Positions 53,309 to 63,112 of a stretch of 64,000 nt of DNA are shown one piece after another (within the stretch, counting starts at the first letter, position 1; every line of letters begins with the position of its first letter). The notes beneath the pieces are model-generated. The model did not search any database and had not been told where the DNA came from. It saw nothing but the letters and a program-made list of their open reading frames with translations. The DNA is from Streptomyces olindensis (GTDB lineage: Bacteria; Actinomycetota; Actinomycetes; Streptomycetales; Streptomycetaceae), in the NCBI GenBank assembly GCA_000696115.1, contig JJOH01000005.1, positions 186,001-250,000 of the forward strand, read 5' to 3'. Both the position numbers and the translations under genes were made by a program.

Positions 53309-54322
53309 TCACGCCACCCGAGCGAGGTCCGCGTGCCGCACCTCGTGCTCCGGCTGCAGGCCCGCCACCAGGCGCTCCAGTTCCTCCACGACGATGCGGC
53401 CGAGCCGCTCCAGTTCGTTGCCGAGGGACCCGGCGATGTGCGGGGTGAGGAACACGTTGGGCAGGTGGTAGAGCGGCGATCCCGCGGGCAGCGGCTCCGG
53501 GTCGGTGACGTCGAGGACCGCGCTGAGCCGGCCGGAGACCAGCTCGTCGGTGAGCGCCTCGTGGTCGACCAGCGCGCCGCGGGCGGTGTTGATGAGCACG
53601 CCGCCGTCCCGGACCAGGGCGAGCCGGTCGCGGTCGAGCATGTGGTGGGTCTCGGGGATGTCGGGGGCGTGCAGGCTCACGATGTCGCTGTGTCCGAGCA
53701 GGTCCTCCAGCGACAGCGACTCGGCGCCGAGGGCGGCGGCCTCGGCGGGGCTGACGTAGGGGTCGTGCAGCAGGACGGTGAGGTCGAACGGCCGCAGCAG
53801 CTCCAGCAGCCTGCGGCCCACGCGCGAGGCGCCGATGACGCCGACGCGGCGGCGGAGGTTCCCGGTCGCCGCGGTCTCGGCGGGGCCCGGGTAGGCGTGG
53901 GTGCGGCGGAAGCGCTCGCGGTGGTCGAAGGTGTCCTTGCCCACCAGCAGGATCATCGCGAGCGTGTACTCGGCGACCGGCAGGGCGTTGCCCGTCACCG
54001 CGCTGGAGACGGTGACCCCGCGTTCCCACAGGGCCTCGCCGACCAGGGAGCGGACGGACCCGGCCGCGTGCAGGACGGCGCCGAGCTTCGGGGCCGCCGC
54101 GAGGACGCCGGCGTCCAGATGGGGGCAGCCCCAGCCGGTGATCAGCATCTCGGCGGAGGCCAGGGTGGCGGCCGCGGCCGGATCGGCGAAGTCCCGCACC
54201 ACCAACCCGGGGTCGATGTCGGCCGTGCGCCTCAACCGCTCCATCAGCGGCGGAGGAAAGAGCAGCGGGAGGTGCACCGGGTCCATCGCGAACACGGCCC
54301 TCGGCAGCTGGGGGCTGGGCAT
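53309..54322 (-). CDS. D-isomer-specific 2-hydroxyacid dehydrogenase
   Basis: The 337-residue enzyme has a Rossmann NAD-binding site (RRRVGVIGASRVGRRLLELL) where GASRVG replaces the usual GxGxxG with a Ser, the catalytic Arg in NTARGALVD, the Glu in DVTDPEPLP, and the catalytic His in FLTPHIAGS. It reduces 2-oxoacids or oxidises D-2-hydroxyacids; the substrate is unknown. It lies at the start of the third carbohydrate cluster, divergent from the binding-protein gene at 54952, with a 629-base gap rich in LacI-type palindromes, so joint regulation is likely. Confidence 0.85.
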   Translation of the reverse strand: MPSPQLPRAVFAMDPVHLPLLFPPPLMERLRRTADIDPGLVVRDFADPAAAATLASAEMLITGWGCPHLDAGVLAAAPKLGAVLHAAGSVRSLVGEALWERGVTVSSAVTGNALPVAEYTLAMILLVGKDTFDHRERFRRTHAYPGPAETAATGNLRRRVGVIGASRVGRRLLELLRPFDLTVLLHDPYVSPAEAAALGAESLSLEDLLGHSDIVSLHAPDIPETHHMLDRDRLALVRDGGVLINTARGALVDHEALTDELVSGRLSAVLDVTDPEPLPAGSPLYHLPNVFLTPHIAGSLGNELERLGRIVVEELERLVAGLQPEHEVRHADLARVA

Positions 54323-54344
54323 GACTCTCCTGGAGCTGTGGACG

Positions 54345-54355
54345 GAAACTGTTTC
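54345..54355. promoter_or_regulatory. GAAACTGTTTC operator palindrome
   Basis: An 11-base palindrome GAAACTGTTTC (54345-54355) lies 23 bases upstream of the dehydrogenase start. A second LacI-like element, GAAAGCGCCTTC, follows at 54357-54368. The gap 54323-54951 holds these sites and no gene that I can support. Confidence 0.45.
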
Positions 54356-54868
54356 AGAAAGCGCCTTCTACCGTAGATCCGCCGGGAAGCGGCGGTCAAT
54401 CGCCAGGGCCGGGGAGGTCTCCGAAGCCGCCGGATCGGGGCAACGACCTCGGAAGGAGCGGGCAGTGGCGGGAGAAGGCGGGCCAGAGTGGCGCGGAGGG
54501 GGTGATGGGCCGGTCGCCAGGACACCGCAGGCCTGGACGCAGACTGAGGCCGCTGCCAGTCCTGTTTCTGGAAATCGATTACTGACGTTTCGGCGGTCCG
54601 GAGTCGACCCGCTGAGTGTCCTTTCCGGGGTATCACTGCCCGGATGGCCGACTCGGCAACCGGTTCCCGAATGTCTTGCCGACCGGACGTCGGGTCCGCC
54701 CTTGTTCGCGGCGGTCCGGCTGCCACTCCGGCGACCTGATCGCGACGGACGAAACCAGGCGTTTCCGGACATCCGGCGCATGACGTCGAGGTTGCACAGT
54801 CTTTTCGAAAGTTCGCCGAGGCTCTTGACGCGCCATGCTGACCGGAAGAAGCTCTGCCCCACGCACAA

Positions 54869-54878
54869 CAACCGGTTG
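54869..54878. promoter_or_regulatory. CAACCGGTTG palindrome upstream of the transporter cluster
   Basis: CAACCGGTTG (54869-54878) is a perfect 10-base LacI-type palindrome 74 bases upstream of the binding-protein ATG, and TTTTCGAAAG (54802-54811) lies farther up. Similar AACCGGTT cores occur upstream of the LacI-linked transporter at 51722. Confidence 0.45.
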
Positions 54879-54951
54879 CCAAGGCGCCTTCTGGTCGGCG
54901 CTCCGGCGCGGAGCCGGTATTTCGAACAGCAGAGCAGGAGGTGGTGCGTTC

Positions 54952-56301
54952 ATGCACCCACGTGCTGGTGCTTCCCTGAGCCGCCGCCGATTCCTCGCCC
55001 TCTCGGCAGCCGGCGCCGCCACGGGCGCGGCGTCGCTGAGCGGCTGCGCGATGCAGGTCTCCAGCGGCGTCAGCGGCGGCGGGGAGACCGTCACGTTGAT
55101 GGTCAAGCCCGACGACCTCTCCCCGGAACTGGTCCGGCAGGCCCAGAAGGACATCGGCGTCAAGATCGTCACGGTGCGGTACGACATCACCAAGCTCATC
55201 GGCATGATGACGAACGGCGCCCCGCCCGACCTGGTCCGCGGCGTCGGCGCCACGGACGCGCCCTACTTCGCGGCGCGCGACGTGATGGAGGATCTCGACC
55301 CCTACTTCGCCCGGAGCACGGTCCTCAGGGCCGACGACCTCGACCCGGTCAACGACCTGTGGCGCTACGACGGCCGCACCCAGGGCAAGGGCCCCCGCTT
55401 CGGCATGGCCAAGGACTTCTCCCAGGACTCCATGTTCTGGTACAACACCGCGCTCTTCGACGAGGCCGGAGTCGGCTACCCGCCGGAGACCGAGCCCGTC
55501 ACCTACGAGGAGTGGCTGGAGAACGCCAAGCGGCTCACCCGGCGCAAGAACGGCCAGACGACCGTCTTCGGCGGCAGCTACAACGGCGTCTCGACCCCCA
55601 ACCTCCTGGCGAGCCTGACGGCCGCCGCCGGCGGCAGCCTCTTCAACGACGACTTCTCCCGCATCGACTTCACCACCCCCGAAGCCCGCAAGGCCCTGGC
55701 CTGGTACATCGAGTACGGCCGCAGCAGGGTCGGCCCGAGCATCGTCCAGCCGGATCCCAACACCTGGGACGGCCCCACCTTCCAGGCCAACCGCATGGCC
55801 ATGTCCAACTCCGGCTACTGGCTCGGCGGCCTGATCAACGCCGACAAGAAGCTGGCGCCGCACGCCCGCCTCGCCCCGGCCCCGGTCTTCGAGGGCGGCC
55901 GACGGGTCAGCCCCTGCCAGGCCGGCACCGGCCTGTGGATGCCGAAGAAGGCGCGGAACAAGGACGCCGCCTGGCGGGTCTTCGAGTGGTTCTTCGGCGA
56001 GGGCCCCGCCAAGGCCCGCGCCTCCAGCGGCTGGGGCATCCCCAGCCTGAAGTCGCTGCGCCCGCTGATGCCCGCCCAGGAGGACTACCAGAAGCGGGTG
56101 CTGAAGGTGCAGAACGCCGAGCTGGAGCACTTCTCGGTGATCGCCTACACCCCCTACGCGACGGCGGACTCGCTCTACGCCCTGTTCAACCAGGAGGCCC
56201 CGGCCGCGATGAACGGCCGGATGTCCGTCGACACGCTGGCGGGCCGCCTGAACTCGCTGATGAACGAGCAACTCGAGCGCGGTAAGGAGCAGGTGGGATG
56301 A
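54952..56301 (+). CDS. Sugar-binding lipoprotein (CUT1), Tat-type signal
   Basis: The 449-residue solute-binding protein has a twin-arginine signal (SLSRRRFLALSAAG) and a lipobox LSGC (Cys32). The family 1 fold follows (QKDIGVKIVTVRYDITKLIG, YEEWLENAKRLTRR, MFWYNTALFDEAGVGYPPE). The ATG at 54952 has AGGAGGT at 9 bases. It heads an operon of two permeases and three exported polysaccharide enzymes, so its ligand is probably an oligosaccharide from that polymer. The last four bases overlap the next gene (ATGA). Confidence 0.88.
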   Translation: MHPRAGASLSRRRFLALSAAGAATGAASLSGCAMQVSSGVSGGGETVTLMVKPDDLSPELVRQAQKDIGVKIVTVRYDITKLIGMMTNGAPPDLVRGVGATDAPYFAARDVMEDLDPYFARSTVLRADDLDPVNDLWRYDGRTQGKGPRFGMAKDFSQDSMFWYNTALFDEAGVGYPPETEPVTYEEWLENAKRLTRRKNGQTTVFGGSYNGVSTPNLLASLTAAAGGSLFNDDFSRIDFTTPEARKALAWYIEYGRSRVGPSIVQPDPNTWDGPTFQANRMAMSNSGYWLGGLINADKKLAPHARLAPAPVFEGGRRVSPCQAGTGLWMPKKARNKDAAWRVFEWFFGEGPAKARASSGWGIPSLKSLRPLMPAQEDYQKRVLKVQNAELEHFSVIAYTPYATADSLYALFNQEAPAAMNGRMSVDTLAGRLNSLMNEQLERGKEQVG

Positions 56302-57293
56302 CGGTCGACCAGATATCCGTCGCGGACAGGACCGGCCCGGCCGCGAGCAGCGGGCGCGCCACTCCGGACCGGCGGCTCCGGATCTCCATGACGGGGCGCA
56401 GGCACCGCGCTTTCTACCTGTTCACCTCGCCCTGGATCATCGGTTTCCTGTTGCTGACCGTCGTTCCGATGGCGTACGCGCTGTGGCTGAGCTTCACCAC
56501 GTACGACGGCATCTCCCCGCACTGGCGGTACGTCGGCCTCGGCAACTACACCGAGCTGTTCGCCGACCCGCAGACCTGGAACTCCCTGGGCCGCACGGGC
56601 CTGTTCGCCCTCACCTCCGTACCGCTGTCGATCGTCGCCGGGCTCGCGCTCGCCGTGCTGGTCAACCGGCCGGTCAAGGCACGCGGGCTGTTCCGCACGC
56701 TGCTCTATCTGCCGGCCGTGGTGCCGCCGGTGGGCGTCGGCCTCACCTTCAAGGCGCTCTTCGACCAGAACTCCGGTGCCGCCAACGGCGTCATCACCCT
56801 CTTCGGCTTCGACGCGCTCGGCTGGCTCGCCGACCCCTACGCCCGCTACGTGCTGCTGATGAGCGTGCTGTGGGCCGCCGGAAACGTCATGATCATCTCG
56901 CTGGCGGGGCTCCAGGACGTGCCCCGCGAGCTGCACGAGGCCGCCCGGATCGACGGGGCGAGCGCCTGGCGGACGTTCCGCAGCATCACCGTGCCGCTGC
57001 TGTCGCCGGTGCTGCTCTTCCAGACCGTCACCGGCGTGATCGCGTCCGTGCAGACCATCATGCCGCTGCTGCTCACCCCCGACGGCACCACGGCGGGCGT
57101 CACCGCGCTGCCGCAGTCGAACTACCTCTACATGATGCACGTGTTCTCGCAGTACTTCGCGCTCGGCCGCTACGGCTACGCCTCCGCGCTGCTGTGGGTG
57201 CTCTTCGTGCTGATCCTGATCGCCACCGGGCTCATCTTCAGGTTCACGTCCGGCGTGGTGTTCTACAACGTCGACCCGGAGGCGAAGAAGTGA
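56298..57293 (+). CDS. Sugar ABC transporter permease (MalF/CUT1 type)
   Basis: The 331-residue permease has about six membrane segments and the EAA loop ELHEAARIDGASAWRTFRSI. The N-terminal 40 residues are charged and cytoplasmic, followed by FYLFTSPWIIGFLLLTVVPM. It starts with the ATGA overlap with the binding-protein gene and ends in a GTGA overlap with the second permease, so the operon is tightly coupled. As elsewhere, no dedicated ATPase gene is present. Confidence 0.88.
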   Translation: MTVDQISVADRTGPAASSGRATPDRRLRISMTGRRHRAFYLFTSPWIIGFLLLTVVPMAYALWLSFTTYDGISPHWRYVGLGNYTELFADPQTWNSLGRTGLFALTSVPLSIVAGLALAVLVNRPVKARGLFRTLLYLPAVVPPVGVGLTFKALFDQNSGAANGVITLFGFDALGWLADPYARYVLLMSVLWAAGNVMIISLAGLQDVPRELHEAARIDGASAWRTFRSITVPLLSPVLLFQTVTGVIASVQTIMPLLLTPDGTTAGVTALPQSNYLYMMHVFSQYFALGRYGYASALLWVLFVLILIATGLIFRFTSGVVFYNVDPEAKK

Positions 57294-58153
57294 CCGCCAC
57301 CAGTCCGCTCCCCGACTCCGCGCCCCGGGTGCGGATCCGCGTCCACCGCCTGGTCCTCTACACGGTCCTCGTCGTCATCACCGGGCTGTTCGTCGGCCCC
57401 TTCGGCTGGCTGATCCTCAGCGGCCTGAAGACCCCGGCGGAACTGGCCGCGTCCCCCGTGCACTGGCTGCCCACCGACTTCCAGTGGCACAACTTCGCCG
57501 ACGCCTTCCACCTGATCGACTTCCTCGGCTACGCCCGCAACTCCCTGATCATCGCGCTCATCTACGCCACGCTCGTCACCCTCAGCTCGGCCTGGGTCGG
57601 CTTCGGCTTCGCCCGGCTGGACGCCCCCGGCAAGAAGACGCTGTTCGGCATCCTCATCGGCTCGATGATGCTGCCCCAGATGATCACCCTGCTGCCGACG
57701 TACCTGATCTTCGCCAAGCTCGGCATGGTCGACACGTACTGGCCGTGGGTGCTGTGGGGGCTGGCCGCCGCCCCCTACCTGGTCTTCCTCTTCCGGCAGT
57801 TCTTCGCCGGGCTGCCCCGGGAGCTGGAGGAGGCCGCCATCGTCGACGGCTGCGGCTACGGCACGATCTTCTGGCGGATCTTCCTGCCGCAGTCCTGGCC
57901 CGTGCTCTCCGCGAGCTTCGTCATCGCCTTCACCTGGTCCTGGGGCGACTACATCGCCCCCCAACTGCTGCTCTCCACCGACAGGTCCACTCTCGCCGTG
58001 GCCGTGATGACCACGTACGTCACCTCGGCCGGCACGCCCGTCGCCAACCTCCAGGCCGCCGCCTCCGTGATGTACGTCGTGCCGATCCTGCTGATCTTCC
58101 TGATCGCCCAGCGCGGCTTCGTCGCCGGGATGTCCACGACCGGACTGAAGTAG
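57290..58153 (+). CDS. Sugar ABC transporter permease (MalG/CUT1 type)
   Basis: This 287-residue permease starts at a GTG in the GTGA overlap. It has six membrane spans (LVLYTVLVVITGLFVGPFGW at the start), and the EAA loop ELEEAAIVDGCGYGTIFWRI. MMLPQMITLLPTYLIFAKLGMVDTYWPW is characteristic of MalG proteins. It is followed after 34 bases by the exported hydrolase, with a GGAG-type ribosome site, in the same transcript. Confidence 0.88.
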   Translation: MTATSPLPDSAPRVRIRVHRLVLYTVLVVITGLFVGPFGWLILSGLKTPAELAASPVHWLPTDFQWHNFADAFHLIDFLGYARNSLIIALIYATLVTLSSAWVGFGFARLDAPGKKTLFGILIGSMMLPQMITLLPTYLIFAKLGMVDTYWPWVLWGLAAAPYLVFLFRQFFAGLPRELEEAAIVDGCGYGTIFWRIFLPQSWPVLSASFVIAFTWSWGDYIAPQLLLSTDRSTLAVAVMTTYVTSAGTPVANLQAAASVMYVVPILLIFLIAQRGFVAGMSTTGLK

Positions 58154-58187
58154 CCCCGCTTACCGAACCTTTTGCAAGGAGTTACGC

Positions 58188-59720
58188 ATGAACACGCCCC
58201 TGTCACGCAGAACCACCCTCCAGGCCGCCGGTGTCATCGCCGCCGCCGGCTTGGCCGGCAGCATCGCGGGCACCGCGCAGGCCGCCGCGGCGGATGAGAC
58301 CGGCACCACCGGCGACAGCGTGGTCGTCCACCCGCCCCTTCCGCAGGTGCCTGTCAACAACTCCTTCACCGTCAAGGTCCGGCCGCTCGGAGGCACCTGG
58401 CAGAAGCTCGGCGTCCACCTGGCCAAGCTCGCCCTGATCGACCCCGTCACCGGCAGCAACCGCGCCCAGAACTCCTCCTGGGCCGCCTTCGACTTCTCCG
58501 GCACCGTCGAGGTCGAGGTCACGTACAACCCGGGCGGCGGTGAGAAGGTCCGCATCCGCCCGGACTCGTACGGCATCAAGCCCGAGGTGCTCGGCAGCAC
58601 CGCGCGCTTCACCCTGGACCGGCCCCGCAACCTCGTCGTCCAGATCGACGACAAGATCTTCGACTGCCTGCACCTGTTCGCGAACCCGATCGAGCAGAAC
58701 CCGCCCGCCGAGGGCGACAAGCACGTCATGTACTTCGGGCCGGGCCTGCACACCCACCCGGACCGGACGCTGCGTGTGCCCAGCAACACCACCGTCTATC
58801 TGGCGCCCGGTGCCGTCCTCACCTCCAACGTGATCTTCGAGAACGTGGAGAACTCCCGGCTGACCGGCCGCGGCGTGCTCTACAACTCCCCCGTCGGCGC
58901 GATGTTCATCCGCAAGTGCGAGAACGTGACCATCGACGGCGTCACCATCCTCAACCCCCGCTACGAGAACATCAGGGTCGCCGAGTCCCAGAACCTCACC
59001 ATCAAGAACCTGCGCGCCTTCAGCCACCAGGGCTGGGGTGACGGCATCCAGCTCTACTGCTCCGAGAACGTCACGATCGACGGCTGCTTCCTGCGCACCT
59101 CCGACGACTCCGTCGCTCTCTACACCCACCGCTGGGACTTCTACGGCGACACCCGCAACATCACCGTCAAGAACTGCTCCCTCTGGGCCGACGTCGCCCA
59201 CCCGATCAACATCGGCGTGCACGGCAATTCCGACACCCCGGAGGTGCTGGAGAACCTGCGTTACGAGAACATCGACATCCTCGACCACCGCGAGCCGCAG
59301 GTGACCTACCAGGGCGCCATCGCCTTCATGGTCGGCGACAGCAACCTCGTCCGGGACGTCAGGTTCGACGACATCCGCGTGGAGGACTTCCGCTGGGGCC
59401 AGCTCATCCACATGCGGGTCGAGTACAACCCGAAGTACAACACGTCGGCAGGCCGCGGCATCGAGTCCGTCTACATCAAGGACCTCACCTACAACGGCAA
59501 GAACGCCGACCTCTCGATCATCGCCGGCCTCGACGCGGAGCACGCGATCAAGGACGTCACCTTCGAGAACCTCCGCGTCAACGGCAGGGTGATCGCCGAC
59601 AGCACGGGCAAGCCGAGGTGGTATCTGGCCTCGGACGGCGTGCCCATGTTCGTCAACGAGCACGTGACGAACCTGAAGTTCCTCACCACCGCCGAGGCCG
59701 CGGCGGCCGCCGCGTCATGA
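58188..59720 (+). CDS. Exported right-handed beta-helix polysaccharide hydrolase, GH28-like
   Basis: The 510-residue protein has a Tat-type signal (LSRRTTLQAAGVIAAAG) and a parallel beta-helix with repeated NVTIDGV and NLTIKNL turns. The catalytic region shows GWGDGIQLY, RTSDDSVAL and INIGVHGNSD, which correspond loosely to the polygalacturonase motifs NTD, DD and GHG; however, NTD and GHG are altered, so the substrate may differ from pectin. It is often annotated as endopolygalacturonase. It is coupled (ATGA) to the next gene, and lies in an importer operon, so it likely cleaves a polysaccharide outside the cell. Confidence 0.75.
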   Translation: MNTPLSRRTTLQAAGVIAAAGLAGSIAGTAQAAAADETGTTGDSVVVHPPLPQVPVNNSFTVKVRPLGGTWQKLGVHLAKLALIDPVTGSNRAQNSSWAAFDFSGTVEVEVTYNPGGGEKVRIRPDSYGIKPEVLGSTARFTLDRPRNLVVQIDDKIFDCLHLFANPIEQNPPAEGDKHVMYFGPGLHTHPDRTLRVPSNTTVYLAPGAVLTSNVIFENVENSRLTGRGVLYNSPVGAMFIRKCENVTIDGVTILNPRYENIRVAESQNLTIKNLRAFSHQGWGDGIQLYCSENVTIDGCFLRTSDDSVALYTHRWDFYGDTRNITVKNCSLWADVAHPINIGVHGNSDTPEVLENLRYENIDILDHREPQVTYQGAIAFMVGDSNLVRDVRFDDIRVEDFRWGQLIHMRVEYNPKYNTSAGRGIESVYIKDLTYNGKNADLSIIAGLDAEHAIKDVTFENLRVNGRVIADSTGKPRWYLASDGVPMFVNEHVTNLKFLTTAEAAAAAAS

Positions 59721-62700
59721 GCGCCGACCCCCTGAGAGCAACGCCCATGAGAACGACTCCCGCACCGAGCCGCCGGGGCTTCCTCGGCGGCGCGGCCGCC
59801 CTGCTGATGGTGTCGGGCGCGAGCGGACTGCTCGCGTCCGGCACCGCCCGGGCCGCCGCCCAGGACCCCACCGGTCTGCGCGCCTTCACCCACCCCGGGC
59901 TGCTGCACAGCGCCGACGACCTGGCCCGGATGAAGGCCGCCGTCGCCGCGAAGGAATCGCCTGTTCACGACGGTTTCCTCGCCCTGGCCGCCCACGCGCG
60001 CTCCAAGGCGACCTACGCCATCCAGAACACCGGCCAGATCACCTCCTGGGGTCGCGGCCCCACCAACTTCCAGAACCAGGCCGTCGCCGACTCGGCCGCC
60101 GCCTACCAGACCGCGCTGATGTGGTGCGTCACGGGCGAGCGGGCGTACGCCGACAAGTCCCGGGACATCCTCAACGCCTGGTCGGCCTCCCTGAAGACCG
60201 TCACCGGAGCGGACGGGCCGCTCGGCGCCGGACTCCAGGTCTTCAAGTTCGTCAACGCCGCCGAACTGCTCCGGCACAGCGGCTACGACGGCTGGGCGAG
60301 GGAGGACATCGCCCGCTGCGAGGAGTCGTTCCTGCGCGTCTGGTACCCGGCCATCTCCGGCTACATGCTCTACGCCAACGGCAACTGGGACCTGACGTCC
60401 GTCCAGTCGATCCTGGCCATCGGCGTGTTCTGCGAGGAGCCCACCCTCTTCGAGGACGCGCTCCGCTTCGCGGCCGCGGGCGCGGGCAACGGCAGCGTCC
60501 GCCACCGCATCGTCACCGACGCCGGCCAGGGTCAGGAGTCCGGCCGCGACCAGGGCCACGAACAGCTCGCGGTCGGCCTGCTCGCCGACGCCGCGCAGGT
60601 CGCCTGGAACCAGGGCGTCGACCTGTACGCCTTCGACGGCGACCGGCTGCTGAAGAACGTCGAGTACGCCGCCCGCTACAACCTCGGCGGCGACGTCCCC
60701 TTCGTCCCGGACCTCGACCGCACCGGCAAGTACATCAAGAGGACCGTCTCGGCCGTGGGGCGCGGCAACCTGCCGCCCATCTACGAGATGGCGTACGCGC
60801 ACTACGCCGGCGTCCGCGGACTCGACACCCCCTACACCAAGGCGGCCGTCTTCCGCGGCACCGGCGGAACCCGGGTCGTCGAGGGCAGCAACGACGACCT
60901 GCCCAGCTGGGGCACCCTCACCTTCGCCGGCACCAAGGCCCCCGCCCCGGCCGTGCCCACGCCCCCGGCCGGTGTCACGGCGGTCGGCACCGACAAGTCC
61001 GTCACTCTGGCCTGGCTGCCCTCGGCGTGGGCCGAGTCGTACACCGTCCTGCGGGCCGCCGGCGCCGACGGGCCGTACGAGGAGATCGCGACCGGTCTCG
61101 CCGACCCGGCGTACACCGACCGCGACGCCCACCCCGGCAAGACGGCCTACTACCGGGTCACCGCCGCCAACTCCCAGGGCCGCAGCGCCCCTTCACCGTG
61201 GGCGGCGGCGGTCCCCGGCCTGCCCGAGCCCTGGGCGACGCGGGACGTCGGGGACGTCCGGATCCCCGGCTCGGCGGTCTTCGACGGCGAACGGTTCCTG
61301 CTGGAGGCCTCCGGCACCGCCGACACCCACCGCCTGGCCTACCTGCCGCTGCGCGGCGACGGCACGATCACCGCGCGGATCGTGTATCCGCTCAGCTCCC
61401 AGTACTCCAGGATCGGCGTCACCGTACGGGCCGGCCTGGACGCGGACGCCGCCCACGCCGCCATGCTGATCCAGGGCCTGCCGCTGCACACCTGGAGCGG
61501 TGTCTGGTCCGTACGGGCCAGGGCGGGGGAGCGGGTCAGGGGGACCGGCAGCACACCCGTGCCGCCCTCCCAGCAACAGGCGATCACCACCGGCGCCGCC
61601 TTCCCGATCTCCTCCCTCGGCGCGCTGCCCGAGTCGGCGACCCCCCTCAAGGCCCCCTACGTCGAGGGCGCGGGCGACGGCTACCGGCTGCGCATGCCGT
61701 ACTGGGTGCGCGTGACCCGCCGGGGCGACCGCTGCACCGGCGCCATCTCCCCGGACGGCATCCGCTGGACCGAGGTCGGCTCCACCGACGTCGACCTCGG
61801 CGCCACGGCGTACGTCGGCCTCACCCTCACCTCCTGCCTCGGCGTCGACGAGGAGTACGCCGAGACCGGCACGGGCGCCTTCGACAACGTCAGCGTGGTC
61901 TCCCGCACCGCCGGCGAGATCTGGACCGTGCCGCGCCCCGCCCGCGCCACCGGCGACCTGCGGGCCGCCGCCGGAGCGGACGCGGTCGAACTGGCCTGGA
62001 CCGACCCGGACCTCGCCGCCCGCTACAAGGTGCTGCGCGCCACCGCCGCCGACGGCCCGTACGAGACCATCGCCACCGGCGTCGGCCCGGTCGGCTTCGG
62101 CACCCGCATCCGGTACGCCGACGCCACCGGCACCCCCGGCATGACGTACCACTACGCCGTCGCCAAGACCAACGTCGCCGGACGCGGCCCCCTGTCGCCG
62201 TCCGCCGCGGCGACGACGCCGATGCCGTCGCAGCCACAACTCACCTCCCCCACCGTGGCGTTCGCCAACAAAGGCGTGCCCTTCAAGCACCTCCTGCGGG
62301 CGACGCACGAACCCGTGCGGTTCACCGCGGACGGGCTGCCCGACGGCCTGCGCGTCGACCGGCGCACCGGCCTGATCTCCGGAACGCCCACCGAGACGGG
62401 CGAGTTCGAGGTCACCACCACGGCGGGCAACGCCGCCGGAGACGCCACCGCCACCCTCACCCTCACGGTCGGCACCCCGCCGCCCGCGCCCTGGACCTAC
62501 GGCGACCTGGGCGACGTCGTCCTCGACGACCGCGCCTACGGCACCCTCGGCGTGGTCGCCGTCCGCACCCCCGGCAGCACCGCCCACCAGGACGGGACCT
62601 TCGTGGTGCGGGGCGCCGGGACCGACCTCACCGTCAACAACCAGGGCATGACGGGCCAGTTCGTCCGACGGCCCGTCAGCGGTGACTGCGAGGTCACCGC

Positions 62701-63088
62701 CCGCCTGCTCTCCCGCGCCGGAGCCGCCGGCGACCGGGTCGGCCTGCTCATGGCCAAGTCCCTGTCGCCGTTCGACCAGGCGGCCGGGGCGATCGTCACC
62801 GGCGGCACGAGCGCCCAGCTGATGCTGCGCCCGACCGTCGCCGGACGGTCCACCTTCACGGGCAACGCGGCGGTCACCGCCGGCTGCCTGCTGCGGCTGA
62901 AGCGCACCGGGACGCGCTTCACCGCATCCGCCTCGACCGACGACGGCGCCACCTGGACCCCCCTCGCCGCGGGAGACATCCCCGGCTTCGGTGACGCCCC
63001 CTACTACGTGGGCCTCGTGGTCTGCTCCCGCAGCCCCCTGACCCACAGCACCACCGAGTTCGACGAGGTGAGCATCACCCCCATGTAG
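59717..63088 (+). CDS. Multidomain exported alginate-lyase-like protein
   Basis: The 1123-residue protein has a Tat signal (SRRGFLGGAAALLMVSG), then an alginate-lyase/heparinase-like (alpha/alpha) domain (about residues 50-390) with NGNWDLTSVQSI and GQGQESGRDQGHEQLAV, the pattern of the polysaccharide-lyase fold. Fibronectin-type domains (about 400-490 and 745-835), concanavalin-like beta-sandwich domains (about 495-740 and 920-1120) and a bacterial Ig-like domain (about 840-915) follow. The additional domains probably bind carbohydrate. The gene overlaps the GH28-like gene by four bases and precedes a paralog. The polymer attacked is unknown. Confidence 0.8.
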   Translation: MSADPLRATPMRTTPAPSRRGFLGGAAALLMVSGASGLLASGTARAAAQDPTGLRAFTHPGLLHSADDLARMKAAVAAKESPVHDGFLALAAHARSKATYAIQNTGQITSWGRGPTNFQNQAVADSAAAYQTALMWCVTGERAYADKSRDILNAWSASLKTVTGADGPLGAGLQVFKFVNAAELLRHSGYDGWAREDIARCEESFLRVWYPAISGYMLYANGNWDLTSVQSILAIGVFCEEPTLFEDALRFAAAGAGNGSVRHRIVTDAGQGQESGRDQGHEQLAVGLLADAAQVAWNQGVDLYAFDGDRLLKNVEYAARYNLGGDVPFVPDLDRTGKYIKRTVSAVGRGNLPPIYEMAYAHYAGVRGLDTPYTKAAVFRGTGGTRVVEGSNDDLPSWGTLTFAGTKAPAPAVPTPPAGVTAVGTDKSVTLAWLPSAWAESYTVLRAAGADGPYEEIATGLADPAYTDRDAHPGKTAYYRVTAANSQGRSAPSPWAAAVPGLPEPWATRDVGDVRIPGSAVFDGERFLLEASGTADTHRLAYLPLRGDGTITARIVYPLSSQYSRIGVTVRAGLDADAAHAAMLIQGLPLHTWSGVWSVRARAGERVRGTGSTPVPPSQQQAITTGAAFPISSLGALPESATPLKAPYVEGAGDGYRLRMPYWVRVTRRGDRCTGAISPDGIRWTEVGSTDVDLGATAYVGLTLTSCLGVDEEYAETGTGAFDNVSVVSRTAGEIWTVPRPARATGDLRAAAGADAVELAWTDPDLAARYKVLRATAADGPYETIATGVGPVGFGTRIRYADATGTPGMTYHYAVAKTNVAGRGPLSPSAAATTPMPSQPQLTSPTVAFANKGVPFKHLLRATHEPVRFTADGLPDGLRVDRRTGLISGTPTETGEFEVTTTAGNAAGDATATLTLTVGTPPPAPWTYGDLGDVVLDDRAYGTLGVVAVRTPGSTAHQDGTFVVRGAGTDLTVNNQGMTGQFVRRPVSGDCEVTARLLSRAGAAGDRVGLLMAKSLSPFDQAAGAIVTGGTSAQLMLRPTVAGRSTFTGNAAVTAGCLLRLKRTGTRFTASASTDDGATWTPLAAGDIPGFGDAPYYVGLVVCSRSPLTHSTTEFDEVSITPM

Positions 63089-63112
63089 TACTCCACGGAT
63101 CGGAGACACAGC

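Noticed and set aside
50086..53448. A 1120-codon open frame on the + strand opposite the sugar-binding protein and LacI genes
   Set aside because: It is antisense to clear minus-strand genes and reads as low-complexity protein.
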